Source of the DNA: Salvelinus alpinus
Taxonomy: Eukaryota; Chordata; Actinopteri; Salmoniformes; Salmonidae
Length of the DNA: 64,000 bases
Direction of reading: 5' to 3'
Assembly (NCBI RefSeq): GCF_045679555.1
Contig: NC_092094.1
Coordinates: forward strand, 11,584,819-11,648,818
The notes beneath the pieces are model-generated. The model saw only the letters and a program-made list of their open reading frames with translations, did not search any database and was not told the DNA's origin. Position numbers and translations under genes: made by a program. Position 1 is the stretch's first letter, and the number at the start of each line of letters is the position of its first letter. Below are positions 1-12,936 of this stretch, piece by piece.

Positions 1-171
1 GTTATTATTTCAATTAAGGACGCTAAAAACTGTATTACTTTAAAAATAACTTCAAATATTAATTAATATACTATATCTGGTTGGGGAGGGAAGAGGACAA
101 TCTGAAATAGGGTGGTTGGGGTTCAACGATAAATTGAATCCAATCTGAAAATAAAAATGAATGAATATACG

Positions 172-315
172 CTGGTCCTCTATATCAGTTGGTAGAGCAT
201 GACGCTTACAACGACAGGGTAGTGGGTTTAATTCCCGGGCTCACTCATACAGAAAATGTATGCACGCATGACTGTAAGTCGCTTTGGATAAAATAGCCTG
301 CTAAATGGCATATTA
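172..315 (+). mobile_element. tRNA-derived SINE, decayed
   Basis: A tRNA-like head with box-A-like (cagttggtagagcatg) and box-B-like stretches is followed by the salmonid SINE body ending in a variant of gtaagtcgctctggataaga and a gctaaatg tail. Same family as 30491-30643 (minus), 44072-44218 (minus) and 58011-58170 (plus). The anticodon-arm region is degraded, so it is not a tRNA gene. Confidence 0.75.
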
Positions 316-1177
316 TATTATATATATATTGTAAAACTAAAACTAAATATATCCCACGAATGGTAGAAGTGCTGTTCCTAATAAAGATTTGTTTTGGGGT
401 TGGAATGATGCGTATTAGAGTTTTCCTAAATATTTATACAAGTTAATTACTTTCAAATCAATAAGAGACTTTAACCTTTTGTGACCTCCACGTTGTTGAT
501 TCCATTAAGGAGCAACTCCAGGGAATAGAAACTCGTAAGAGGAAGGGGGTAATTATGTTCTTAATAAGGAGGAAATGGACTTCTTAAGTCACCATTAAAT
601 GGAAGTGTGTAAATAAATGACTCAGAGCAGGACCTTTCAATCTGTTTTTCAAGACTACACATGGACATTACTTGACGGATGTTCTATTGAGTTGGCTCTC
701 TTCCTGTATCTCTCACACGGAGAATACTATATCTGTTTTACAACAACAACAAAAAACATCCGTTGACATGACAACAGATTTGCTTATTATCCAGAGTGCT
801 CGTCTATAATTAGCTTCCCAAAATGTGATGCCGTCGTTCATATTGTTAATGCTTTCCTATGACATGTGTTATAATGGCCTAAGTAGCTGTTATAAAGGCT
901 TTATGAATGCATAAAAACTGTGTCAAAAGAGGGCGAAATGTTTTCATCACAGAACAAAGACTAGAAGGTGGATTGATAATACATTCTTCTGATTGTTTAA
1001 TGTCAAATCTTGTCATATTAGATTGTGAATAATTATTCATGTTGGAATGGAAAACCTCAAGGGGCAATTATTGTGAATCCGTATTAATGAGTTAGAGCTG
1101 CAGAACAAATGAACGTGATTTTGTAGAAAAAGAAGCACCATGCAGCATCAGGGCCGACATTATTACACAGTCTCAGA
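316..1177. other. No gene recognised
   Basis: AT-rich sequence with stops in all frames. No repeat, RNA gene or exon-like segment was recognised. Confidence 0.5.
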
Positions 1178-1283
1178 TTAGTAGGAGTGCTGATCTAGGA
1201 TCAGGTTCCCACTGTCCATATAATCTCTTTTCATTATGATCTAAATGGGGAAAAAATGATCCTAGATCAGCAGTCCAACTCAG
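1178..1283. repeat. Palindromic MITE-like repeat
   Basis: Left arm gagtgctgatctaggatcag and right arm gatcctagatcagcag are near reverse complements around a short AT-rich centre. The structure is that of a short non-autonomous foldback repeat. No transposase is present. Confidence 0.6.
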
Positions 1284-1638
1284 ACACTTTGGTCAACATG
1301 ACCCAGATAAGGATCTTCTCTTCTGCTGCTCTCATACCAACTCCCTTTAGGAATAATTATTTGGGATGAAGCCTCAAATATGGGTTTGCAGTTAAATTAT
1401 TAAGGTCTTGGCAGTTCGCAAAACAAATACGAAAATATCAACATGTCAAACAAACGCTGGAGATGATTTTTACTTGTTAGATCAAGTTCTGTAATTCATT
1501 AAAACACCTTTTATGATGTCAAATAAACGAAGCTGTAGACCGACATTATGTCCACCTCCACTAAGTCAATTCCAATTAAAAGCCAATAGGGGAAAGAAAA
1601 GGGAATAAAGTATCATTCTTCATGACATGCCATGATAT

Positions 1639-1843
1639 GGGGCGGCAGGTAGCCTAGTGGTTAGAGCGTTGGACTAGTAACCGGAAGGTTGCAAGATCAA
1701 ATCCCTGAGCTGACAAGGTAAAAATCTGTTGTTCTGCCTCTGAACAAGGCAGTTATCCCACTGTTCCTAGGCCGTCATTGTAAATAATAATTTGTTCTTT
1801 AACTGACTTGCCTAGTTAAATAAAGGTAAAATAAAAATAAATA
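1639..1843 (+). mobile_element. HpaI-family SINE
   Basis: Full-length copy. It opens with ggggcggcaggtagcctagt, has the tRNA-like head with box B, the gagctgacaaggtaaaaatc body, and ends with ggccgtcattgtaaataata and a taaataaaggtaaaataaa tail. HpaI SINEs are known from salmonids and their 3' tail is shared with a partner LINE. Other copies in this window: 9848-10030, 38892-39076 (minus) and 50263-50460. Confidence 0.9.
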
Positions 1844-1854
1844 TCCTTGTGGTC

Positions 1855-1972
1855 ACCTAATCATCCCCAGCTTACAATTGGCTCGTTCATCCCCTCTCCT
1901 CTCCCCTGTAACTATTCTCCAGGTCATGACTGTAAATGAGACTTACCTGGTAAAATAAGGTTTAAATTAAAA
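1855..1972 (+). mobile_element. Retroelement 3' tail
   Basis: Sequence directly after the HpaI SINE ends in cttacctggtaaaataaggt and a short A/T tail, the form of a LINE or SINE 3' end. No coding part is visible. Confidence 0.4.
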
Positions 1973-2994
1973 AAATGCTTATTTTCTGGGTGCCACTCAT
2001 TTCACTCAAAGTGTATCGGCAAAGCAGTTTATTCAAGTGTAGAAACACTGTACTTTGGCAACTCAGTCACGAGTCAAGGTCATGTCCATAGCATGACTTC
2101 GTTGTAAATCATTCTGCCAGTGTGCCATGCACAAGCAGGGGAAATGACTATCAGTGGTGATGTGTGCTGTCACCCAGAACCAAACCACCATGATCTCCAG
2201 GCTTCAAGATATTGCAATTGGAGGATGTGCGCTATGCTCTCCCTGGAGACTTCCTAGTGCAGGGGTTTACCGAGTTGCATTGTAGGAAGTCACTGTGCGG
2301 GTGGCAGTGGTTCTGTCTAAATCTAAATAACAGGCTGTCAACATACAGCTTGGTGTTTGTTTACACTAACAGCCATTCAAACCCCAGGTCGTCTTTAGGC
2401 ATGACAGCAGCTCCGTCTAACTCAGAGGCTGTCGAAAAAGACTCGTGTCTATGTTGTTTGTGTACAAACTGAGGCTGCTCTGAACTCCACTGAAAGGCTG
2501 AGGAGAAGATGGAGCAATCCAGCGATAGACTGAATAATCAATCTGTTATTGATATGTGGCTGTCTGGTTGACAATTAATTAGACTCTGCTGTGCTCGTGA
2601 AACATGATTTGGGGGTAGTTAATTTTTCATGGCTCCAAAACTTTATGGTTATGTCATTAAAATATAGTCTGAAGAGGAGGTAATCAAAACACATTTGCAA
2701 GTTAAATTTAAGAGAAATCATTAGAGCACACATGAACAAAAGAGGCAATATATCAGAATAAATGTGGCATCTTAGACTGTAGCAGAAAGGAAGGGAACTT
2801 ATGGCAAACTAAATATGCTACGCACTCTGATAATAATAATCATAATTTATTTAACTTCTAGTGCTTTTCATTACAGAAATATTCTCAAAGTATCTGGTGC
2901 TTTTGATGCCGTTGAGAATGTTTATTTTTCTTCATTACTTAGCCAGCACAGTTTTTCGTCTAGGTCCTTAAAGAGAGGCTATTATACACTGAAC
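1973..2994. other. No gene recognised
   Basis: Single-copy-looking sequence. The small open frames (for example 2212-2472) have no recognisable motif, splice context or start context. Confidence 0.45.
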
Positions 2995-2996
2995 AA

Positions 2997-3462
2997 AAAT
3001 ATAGATGCAACATGTAAAGTGTTGGTCCCATGTTTCATGAGCTGAAATAAAAGATCCCAGAAATGTTCCATGAGCACAAATAGCTTATTTCTCTAGAATT
3101 TTGCACACAAATTTGTTTACATCACTGTTAGTGAGAATGTCTCCTTTTCCAAGATAATCCACCCACCTGACAGGTGTGGCATATCAAGAAGCTGATTAAG
3201 CAGCATGATCCTTACACAGGTGCACCTTGTGCTGGGGACAATAAAAGGACACTAAAATGCCACAGATGTCTCAAGTTTTGAGGGAGCGTGCAATTGGCAT
3301 GCTGACTGCAGAAATGTCCACAGAGCGTCCTTGCCCAGTCATGTGAAATCCATAGATTAGAGCCTAATGAATTTATTTCAATTGACTGATTTCCTTATAC
3401 AAACTGTAACTCAGTAAAAGTGTTGAAATTGTTGCATGTTGCATTTATGCTATTGTTCAGTA
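2997..3462. mobile_element. Internally deleted Tc1-like element with both ends
   Basis: Left end cactgaacaaaaatatagat and right end gttgcatttatgctattgtt-cagta are imperfect terminal inverted repeats flanked by TA (2995-2996 and 3463-3464). The interior keeps fragments of the family (gacaggtgtggcatatcaag, gttttgagggagcgtgcaat), but most of the transposase is gone. It would be non-autonomous. Fragments of the same family lie at 35279-35568 and 40243-40663. Confidence 0.8.
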
Positions 3463-3464
3463 TA

Positions 3465-4050
3465 GAATACAAGGACTTAAGAGAATACACCTGGAATTGT
3501 CCGATCTAATCTATGAGCGGTGAAGAATGGGGTTTTCTCTTTGTTACTTTCATGTTTTATAAACATTCTCCCTAGATAACTTACACTCCAGACGCCTGTT
3601 TTAGTCTTTAAAATGTCAGTTTTTCTTTTGTTGGGGAGCCTGTATAGCTGAGAGAGACCTTTGATTTTTACCCAACAACTACACAGCCTCCCCGGAGACA
3701 CAAGCACATGCTACCACAGAGTGGGAGCGTTAGAGCAGGGAGCACTTAGTATTCCTTGTCATTCAGAATATAATGGGGAAAATCTGAGATGCGAAAAAAT
3801 GAAGAGATGTGAAACTACTTTGGGTTTCTCTCAGGGGGGTCCCTGGAAGAAAATGTGAGGATTGAACTACGGGGTAACTGTCAAGAGGGACCTATACCAA
3901 CTTCCCGTAATAATGGAAGAAACTGTCACTGGGGAGGCTTCGGTAAACCAACTGTATATTACAAGAGAGAAAAACAAGACGTAGAGTAACAAGTTAAGTC
4001 AGAGAGAGGGAAGATTTGTCATTTCTCCTGAGGCATCTTCAGGGAGGAGT
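3465..4050. other. No gene recognised
   Basis: Unassigned sequence leading into the 31-bp minisatellite. The short opposite-strand ORFs show no motif. Confidence 0.4.
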
Positions 4051-4053
4051 ATC

Positions 4054-4985
4054 AAGACTACAATCTGGGCTGTCATTGTGGTTATAGACTACAACCAATG
4101 TTCCCATTTTGGTTGTAGACTACAATCTGGGCTGTCATTGTGGTTATAGACTACAACCAAGGTTCCCATTTTGGTTGTAGACTACAACCTGGGCTGTCAT
4201 TGTGGTTATAGACTACAACCAATGTTCGCATTTTGGTTGTAGACTACAATCTGGGCTGTCATTGTGGTTATAGACTATAACCAAGGTTCCTATTGTGGTT
4301 ATAGACTACAACCTGGGCTGTCATTGTGGTTATAGACTACAACCAAGGCTCCTATTGTGGTTATAGACTACAATCTGGGCTGTCATTGTGGTTATAGACT
4401 ACAACCAAGGCTCCTATTGTGGTTATAGATTATAACCGAGGTTCCCATTGTGGTTATAGACTATAACCAAGGTTCCCATTGTGGTTATAGACTATAACCA
4501 AGGTTCCCATTGTGGTTATAGACTATAACCAAGGTGTCCATTGTAGGTATAGACTATAACCGAGGTTCCCATTGTGGTTATAGACTATAACCAAGGTTCC
4601 CATTGTGGTTATAGACTATAACCAAGGTTCCCATTGTGGTTATAGACTACAACCAAGGTTCCCATTGTAGGTATAGACTATAACCAAGGTGTCCATTGTA
4701 GGTATAGACTATAACCAAGGTGTCCATTGTAGGTATAGACTATAACCAAGGTGTCCATTGTAGGTATAGACTATAACCAAGGTGTCCATTGTAGGTATAG
4801 ACTATAACCAAGGTTCCCATTGTAGGTATAGACTATAACCAAGGTGTCCATTGTAGGTATAGACTATAACCAAGGTGTCCATTGTAGGTATAGACTATAA
4901 CCAAGGTGTCCATTGTAGGTATAGACTATAACCAAGGTGTCCATTGTAGGTATAGACTATAACCATGGTTCCCATTGTGGTTATA
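4054..4985. repeat. 31-bp minisatellite, left block
   Basis: About 30 copies of a 31-bp unit of the form ggttcccattgtggttatag + actataaccaa. The core ggttatagactataacc is a perfect inverted repeat with 8-bp arms and one loop base. To about 4420 the units alternate in two types, giving an approximately 62-bp higher-order period. From about 4660 on, a variant with gtaggtatag dominates. The array is cut at 4985 by a transposon and resumes after 5505. Confidence 0.95.
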
Positions 4986-5503
4986 CATTGAGTGTACAAA
5001 ACATTAGGAACACCTTCCTGATATTGAGTTGCCCCCTCACTTTTTGTTCTCAGAACAGCCTCAATTCGTCAGTGCATGGACTCTACAAGGTGTTGAAAGC
5101 ATTCCACAAAGATGTTGGCCCATGTTGACCCTAATGCTTCCCACAGTTTTGTCACGTTGGCTGGATGTCCTTTGGGTGGTGGACCATTCTTGATACACAC
5201 GGGAAACTGTTGAGTGTGAAAACCCATCAGCATTGCAGTTCTTTACACAAACTGTTGCACCTGGCACCTACTCCTTTTCAAAGGAACTTAAATATTTTGT
5301 CTTGCCCATTCAACCTCTGAATGGCACACATACACAATCTATGTCTCATTTGACTCAAATCCTTCTTTAACCTGTCTCCTCCCCTGCATCTACACTGCTT
5401 GAAGTGGATTTAACCAGTGACATCAAATAGGTATCATAGATTTCACCTGGTCAGTCTATGGCATGGAAAGAGCAGGTGTTCTTAATATTTTGTACACTCA
5501 GTG
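4986..5503. mobile_element. 518-bp Tc1/mariner-type MITE inside the minisatellite
   Basis: Terminal inverted repeats of about 29 bp (cattgagtgtacaaaacatt at left; the reverse complement of the right end reads cactgagtgtacaaaatatt). It is flanked by a TA duplication (4984-4985 and 5504-5505) that matches the ggttatagacta target in the array. No intact transposase. A degraded second copy is at 42336-42745. Confidence 0.85.
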
Positions 5504-5529
5504 TAGACTACAACCCAGGTTTGCATTTT

Positions 5530-5758
5530 TTTAAATGTGTATTTTATTTAACTAGGCAAGTCAGTTAAGAAAAAAATCTTATTTACAATGACGGCATACC
5601 CGGCCTCCCCTAACCCAGACAACGCTGGGCCAATTGTGTGCCACCCTATGGGACTCCCAATCACGGCCGGTTGTGATACAGCCTGGAATTGAACCAGGGT
5701 CTGTAATGATGCCTATTAGCACTGAAATGCAGTGCCTTAGACCACTGCGCCACTCAGG
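5530..5758 (-). mobile_element. tRNA-derived SINE, minus strand
   Basis: Read on the minus strand, it begins with a gtggcgcagtggtctaaggc-type head, continues through a ggttcaattccaggctgta box-B region and a cacaattggcccagcgttgt body, and ends in the gcaagtcagttaag-type tail shared with HpaI SINEs. Inserted in the 31-bp minisatellite. Relatives: 33899-34077 (minus) and 41968-42090 (plus). Confidence 0.8.
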
Positions 5759-5761
5759 AAC

Positions 5762-6632
5762 CTTGGTTCTAGTCTATAACCACAATGGGAACCTTGACTA
5801 CAACCCAGGCTTCCATTGTGGTTATAGACTACAACCCAGGCTTCCATTGTGGTTATAGACTACAACCCATGCTTCCATTGTGGTTATAGACTACAACCCA
5901 GGCTTCCAATGTGGTTATAGACTACAACCCATGCTTCCATTGTGGTTGTAGACTACAACCCAGGCTTCCATTGTGGTTATAGACTTCAACCCAGGCTTCC
6001 ATTGTGGTTATAGACTACAACCCAGGCTTCCATTGTGGTTATAGACTACAACCCAGGCTTCCATTGTGGTTATAGACTTCAACCCAGGCTTCCATTGTGG
6101 TTATAGACTACAACCCAGGCTTTCATTGTGGTTATAGACTACAACCCATGCTTCCATTGTGGTTGTAGACTACAACCCAGGCTTCCATTGTGGTTGTAGA
6201 CTACAACCCAGGCTTCCATTGTGGTTATAGACTACAACCCAGGCTTCCATTGTGGTTATAGACTACAACCCAGGCTTCCATTGTGGTTATAGACTACAAC
6301 CCAGGCTTCCATTGTGGTTGTAGACTACAACCCATGCTTCCATTGTGGTTGTAGACTACAACCCAGGCTTCCATTGTGGTTGTAGACTACAACCCAGGCT
6401 TCCATTGTGGTTATAGACTACAACCCAGGCTTCCATTGTGGTTATAGACTACAACCCAGGCTTTCATTGTGGTTATAGACTACAACCCATGCTTCCATTG
6501 TGGTTGTAGACTACAACCCAGGCTTCCATTGTGGTTGTAGACTACAACCCAGGCTTCCATTGTGGTTATAGACTCCAACCCAGGCTTCCATTGTGGTTGT
6601 AGACTACAACCCAGGCTTCCATTGTGGTTATA
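5762..6632. repeat. 31-bp minisatellite, middle block
   Basis: About 28 copies of ggcttccattgtggttatag + actacaaccca. Units alternate ggttatag and ggttgtag as left arm; the latter makes a perfect 17-nt hairpin core with ctacaacc. The first unit after the SINE (about 5762-5793) is in inverted orientation relative to the rest. Confidence 0.95.
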
Positions 6633-7345
6633 ATCAATTCAATTTCAATTCAAATGTATTTATATAGCCCTTCTTACATCAGCTGATATCTCAAAGTGCT
6701 GTACAGAAACCCAGCCTAAAACCCCAAACAGCAAGCAATGCAGGTGTAGAAACACGGTGGCTAGGAAAAACTCCCTAGAAAGGCCAAAACCTAGGAAGAA
6801 ACCTAGAGAGGAACCAGGCTATGAGAGGTGGCCAGTCCTCTTCTGGCTGTGCCGGGTGAAGATTATAACAAAACATGGCCAAGATGTTCAAATGTTCATA
6901 AATGACCAGCATGGTCAAATAATAATAATCACAGTAGTTGTCGAGGGTGCAGCAAGTCAGCGCCTCAGGAGTAAATGTCAGTTAGCTTTTCATAGCCGAT
7001 CATTAAGAGTATCTCTACCGCTCCTGTTGTCTCTAGAGAGTTGAAAACAGCAGGTCTGGGACAGGTAGCACGTCCGATGAACAGGTCAGGGTTCCATAGC
7101 CGCAGGCAGAACAGTTGAAACTGGAGCAGCAGCACGGCCAGGTGGACTGGGGACAGCAAGGAGTCATCATGCCAGGTAGTCCTGAGGCATGGTCCTCGGG
7201 CTCAGGTCCTCCGAGAGAGAGAAAGAGAGAGAAAGAGAGAATTAGAGAGAGCATACTTCAATTCACACAGGACACCGGATAAGACAGGGGAAGTACTCCA
7301 GATATAACAAACTGACCCTAGCCCCCCGACACATAAACTACTGCA
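6633..7345. repeat. Dispersed repeat, copy 1 (class not assigned)
   Basis: About 0.7 kb beginning caattcaatttcaattcaaa and ending near gaccctagccccccgaca. It aligns along its length with 41266-41940 (shared blocks include acagaaacccagcctaaaac, ggtggctaggaaaaactccc/ggtggcttggaaaaactccc and cacctcaggagtaaatg-type text), so it is interspersed. No reading frame is preserved between the copies. It interrupts the 31-bp minisatellite. Confidence 0.75.
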
Positions 7346-7532
7346 GCATAATTACTACAACCCAGGCTTCCATTGTGGTTATAGACTACAACCCAGGCTT
7401 CCATTGTGGTTATAGACTACAACCCAGGCTTCCATTGTGGTTATAGACTACAACCCAGGCTTCCATTGTGGTTATAGACTACAACCCAGGCTTCCATTGT
7501 GGTTATAGACTACAACCCAGGCTTCCAATGTT
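7346..7532. repeat. 31-bp minisatellite, right block
   Basis: Six near-identical units of the middle-block type. They mark the original right end of the array before the dispersed repeat inserted. Confidence 0.95.
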
Positions 7533-8802
7533 TTTGACTACAGATATATGCATCAGGTTGAATGCACTTTATAGTGAATAATCACAAAATGGTTGCATGC
7601 ACCTACTACTGAATGCTCTACATGTTGATGAATATTATCTATAAGCAGTGATCACCCCCCACTGGGTACACACTGGTTGAATCAACGTTGTTTTCATGTA
7701 ATTGACGTCTGTGCCCTGTGGGCAGCTTAGGGTCCCAGTGACCTTTCGGTTTGTTACATCACACGCAGCTCATTGTGTCATCCGTCAACCGACGACTTGA
7801 TAACGCTGAAATAACCACTAATTATTGCCATCAGTTTTGTCTTCAGATGCAGAATTCTCAGTCTATTCATTTTTACTGTATTTTGGTAGCTGCATGAGAC
7901 AGCGCTAGGATTTCACACGGAACTATAGCTCTGCTGGACATGGTCATTACCTAACGCTCTCCTCCTATCAGCTCTGTTCCACTCAAAACAAACCCTGGAG
8001 GGAAACGTTTAATCCTGCTGATAGATAGAACAATTACACTCAATCACCCACGTCCCCTTTAAAGTGTTCCTGGGGCACTTTCACAGGGCCTGTACGCCAA
8101 CGATTAAACTGGGCATTGCCCTTTTCAGCTATGCCATGATACCCTCAACTGCCAAGGTCTGTCATCATGATTAGGGAGGAAGCTACTTTCTCTCAAATGT
8201 TAATTGAATTAGAAAAAGGTGTTTGGAGTCATGAAAAACTCTAGTCTTAATGTGTGTGTGATGGTTCGCTGTAGCTCTGTGAGGAGGGAGGAGGACATGG
8301 TGGATTTAATTTGATTTGAATGTGGAGAACATTAAGTAGATGGCCCTGTTGAGTTACTCTATCTCCTCTTTCCCTCTCACCATCACCATTTCCAAATGAA
8401 ATTAAGAGGATGAACACCGACAATGAGGCACATAAAGAACAAATTATGCTTTTATTACTATCCACTGTGATGCTTGAAATGCTCTTCTGTTCATTAGGGG
8501 TCCATGGCATGAACAGATATAGTGAGTGGGACTGGAAAGGAAAGAGCAGTTAAATATTTTACATTGTGATGCAGTGAATCATTAGGTTTACACATAGCTT
8601 AGCTGCAGGAGTTTAAACTGTAACACTACGAAAATTGCAACTGTTTTGAAGAAAACGGTTGGCCTCTTTTTCAGCGCTAGACCACAAAATGAAAAACTGT
8701 GTTGTGCTGAAACAGCAAATATATAAATAGAGGTCAGGCAGCAATTTAAAGTCTTCTAAATTCCCTTCTCGGTGAGAATAATAAAATGAGAGAGATCATA
8801 TA
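7533..8802. other. No gene recognised
   Basis: Unassigned intergenic sequence. The minus-strand frame at 8247-8510 has no motif or conserved-looking segment. Confidence 0.45.
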
Positions 8803-8945
8803 CAGGTGTAGGATCTTAATTTGACCTGTTCTGTCACAGCAAAATAATCCTGCAGCAGCAGGATTTGAATGTTTACTCCATAATGTTGCTTGATCGGTGG
8901 TTAGGCTATTAGCTGGCCAAAAGTAGGCTACATGAAAAGTGCAAT
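8803..8945. repeat. Fragment of a short interspersed repeat
   Basis: Contains gtgtaggatcttaatttgac and the palindromic cctgcagcagcagg motif. A related fragment in the opposite sense may lie at about 9640-9700 (gcaggaaaattctcagcaac). Class not assigned. Confidence 0.4.
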
Positions 8946-9352
8946 ACTGTTAAAGGGATTTTCCGATACTTTTGTATGTTAATGGCCAGTGGTTCTGAAA
9001 GTAACGCCCACGAGCCAAAAGTGGTCCCCAAAAATTGTGTAGTACATCACATAAAGTATGTGCAGATATGTGCACCACGTCATCAGTCTCTCTCTTGCTC
9101 TAGATGTGATTCTTGCTAGCTGTCACTCAAATGGCGAGGGGCTGAATCTCATTGGCTGGAACTCGAATTCCTAGGGGGCTGGCCCATGTGGGGGAAAATG
9201 GTGCAGCACAGCTTCCAGAAAACAGTTGCTTTCAAACTAAGGATGGCAAATTGAGGTAAAACAGTATTCTGCTCATAGATTATGCGTGTATGAACAACAC
9301 ATTTACACATCCAGACCAAAGAGGGAGGTTTAAAAAAGACTTACTTGTCGCC

Positions 9353-9639
9353 AAAGTTCCGTAGCATGTTTTTAATGTAACCCTGTGTTAACGTGGGTTT
9401 TCAATGAATTTATGTAAATCACAAAGTTCCGTAGCATGTTTTTAATGTAACCCTGTGTTAACGTGGGTTTTCAATGAATTTATGTAAATCACAAAGTTCC
9501 GTAGCATGTTTTTAATGTAACCCTGTGTTAACGTGGGTTTTCAATGAATTTATGTAAATCACAAAGTTCCGTAGCATGTTTTTAATGTAACCCTGTGTTA
9601 ACGTGGGTTTTCAATGAATTTATGTAAATCACAAAGTTC
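9353..9639. repeat. Perfect 70-bp tandem repeat, four copies
   Basis: Four uninterrupted 70-bp copies starting at 9353, 9423, 9493 and 9563 (each beginning aaagttccgtagcatg), plus 7 bp of a fifth. I saw no differences between copies, so the expansion is recent or under active conversion (or an assembly artefact). Confidence 0.95.
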
Positions 9640-9847
9640 ATTTGCATTTCCAGCGGTGCAGGAAAATTCTCAGCAACAAAAGAGTGCTGAAATTAGAATC
9701 GTTTTTTTCTTTGGCAAAGCCATATCAGTGTCCCCATGGAGATGCTATCTGTCAACAGGTGTCATGTATCACTCTGACTCGTCAAAAAAAACTCTCTCCG
9801 CTTTTTACTTCAAACGTGTTTCTCCCTGACTCCAGAGCCTTATACCT

Positions 9848-10030
9848 GGGGCGGCAGGTAGCCTAGTGGCTAGAGTGTTGGGCCAGTAACCAAAAGGTTG
9901 CTAGATTGAATCCCTGAGCTGACAAGGTAAAAATCTGTCGTTTTGCCCCTGAACAAGGCAATTAACCCACTAGGCCGTCATTGTAAATAAGAATTTGTTC
10001 TTAATTAACTGACTTAAATAAAGGTTAAAA
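9848..10030 (+). mobile_element. HpaI-family SINE
   Basis: ggggcggcaggtagcctagt head, gctgacaaggtaaaaatctg body and gtcattgtaaataagaattt tail, with a small deletion before the tail. An (AT) run follows the tail. Confidence 0.9.
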
Positions 10031-11801
<1,771 letters not shown>

Positions 11802-11989
11802 GACGTAGACCACTGGAACCCAGAGAGACTGTAAAGAGGTCATCCAGCGACGTAGACCACTGGATCCCAGAGAGACTGTAAAGAGGTCATCCAGCGACGT
11901 AGACCACAGGACCCCAGAGAGACTGTAAAGAGGTCATCCAGTGACGTAGACCACTGGATCCCAGAGAGACTGTAAAGAGGTCATCCAGC
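11802..11989. repeat. 47-bp tandem repeat, four copies
   Basis: Units start at 11802, 11849, 11896 and 11943, each beginning gacgtagaccac and containing gagagactgtaaagaggtca, with only a few substitutions. Confidence 0.95.
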
Positions 11990-12596
11990 GCCTTGCCTGT
12001 TTCCTGGTTAGAGCCCAAGAATGTGTGCATGTTTGTGTGTGTCTGTCTATTGTAAAAGATGTCATGCCACCTGGTAGACTGCCATAATGACTGTGGGCTG
12101 ATTATGCTGCCAGTTCAGGGGGTCAGCTACAGAGCACTGCTTCACTGAAATCACTTTAATGGTCTCCGGCTGTCTGTTCCTCCAGTCATATACTCTACTA
12201 GTGGGCTGTATTCATTAGGCCAGGGCACAGCGTCGCAAAACAGTTTGCAACGGAAAAGAAAAACAAGGGTTTCTTATTGGACAAGTTCAGGTAGTCGCTC
12301 CCTGTTTCCTTCTGTTTGATGCCGAACACACCCCTGTGCTTTCACACTGAGAAGAGGAACAACCCTTTAACTCTGAGACAACCTGGTTTAAATTGACAAA
12401 CCCCACATGGATTGGACCAAAGCGACTGAGCGGGCATTTTGTTATTGAGAAATATGCTATCAAATCTTCCTGTAATCCATACACACCTCATATGATATCA
12501 CTCATCTCAGGAATAAATTAGATTTGCCATTCCTTCAAGCAACCATAAATAATGATAATGACTTGGCAGAGAGAGCTTTGAAGAAGGACCGACTCT
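11990..12596. other. No gene recognised
   Basis: Unassigned intergenic sequence. No repeat or exon recognised. Confidence 0.4.
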
Positions 12597-12702
12597 GTGC
12601 GTCCCAAATGGCACCCTATTCCCTATTGAGCACACTATTCCCAATGGGCCCTAGTCAAAGTAGTGCACTACAGAGGGAATAGGGTATAATTTGGGATTCA
12701 GG
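12597..12702. repeat. Palindromic MITE, 'gcaccctattccc' family
   Basis: Left arm cccaaatggcaccctattcc and right arm gggaatagggtataatttgg form a long imperfect hairpin around a gggccctagtcaaagtagtg centre. Other copies: 14313-14395 with 18186-18218 (one copy split by an LTR element), 20139-20233, 22284-22372, 24727-24830, 59008-59086 and 61711-61783. Confidence 0.8.
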
Positions 12703-12936
12703 CTATTTATTTCTGCAGAAGAAAGTGCCTTTGGAAATAAAAGAACATTAAATTAAGAATGTATCTTTCCTAAAGCAATTTGTGTTGCATTTCACTGGGT
12801 ACAACAACAAAGAATTGCTCATTATATATTTCACGTTTTACGTTGCGTCTTTAGATTGCATTTAGTTTCCTTTTCTGATTAGTTTTTGTTCTAGGTTTAG
12901 CTCTATGATACAGCTCTTTAAATGGTATGCTATATA

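Noticed and set aside
172..260. tRNA gene (also at 27232, 30575, 44150 and 58015)
   Set aside because: Box A/B-like heads belong to SINEs with their characteristic bodies and tails. The cloverleaf stems are degraded.
6757..7044. 95-codon ORF
   Set aside because: Within a dispersed repeat whose second copy (41266-41940) does not keep the frame.
4054..7532. CRISPR-like array with hairpin repeats
   Set aside because: There are no unique spacers: units are head-to-tail with no intervening sequence, and the genome is vertebrate.
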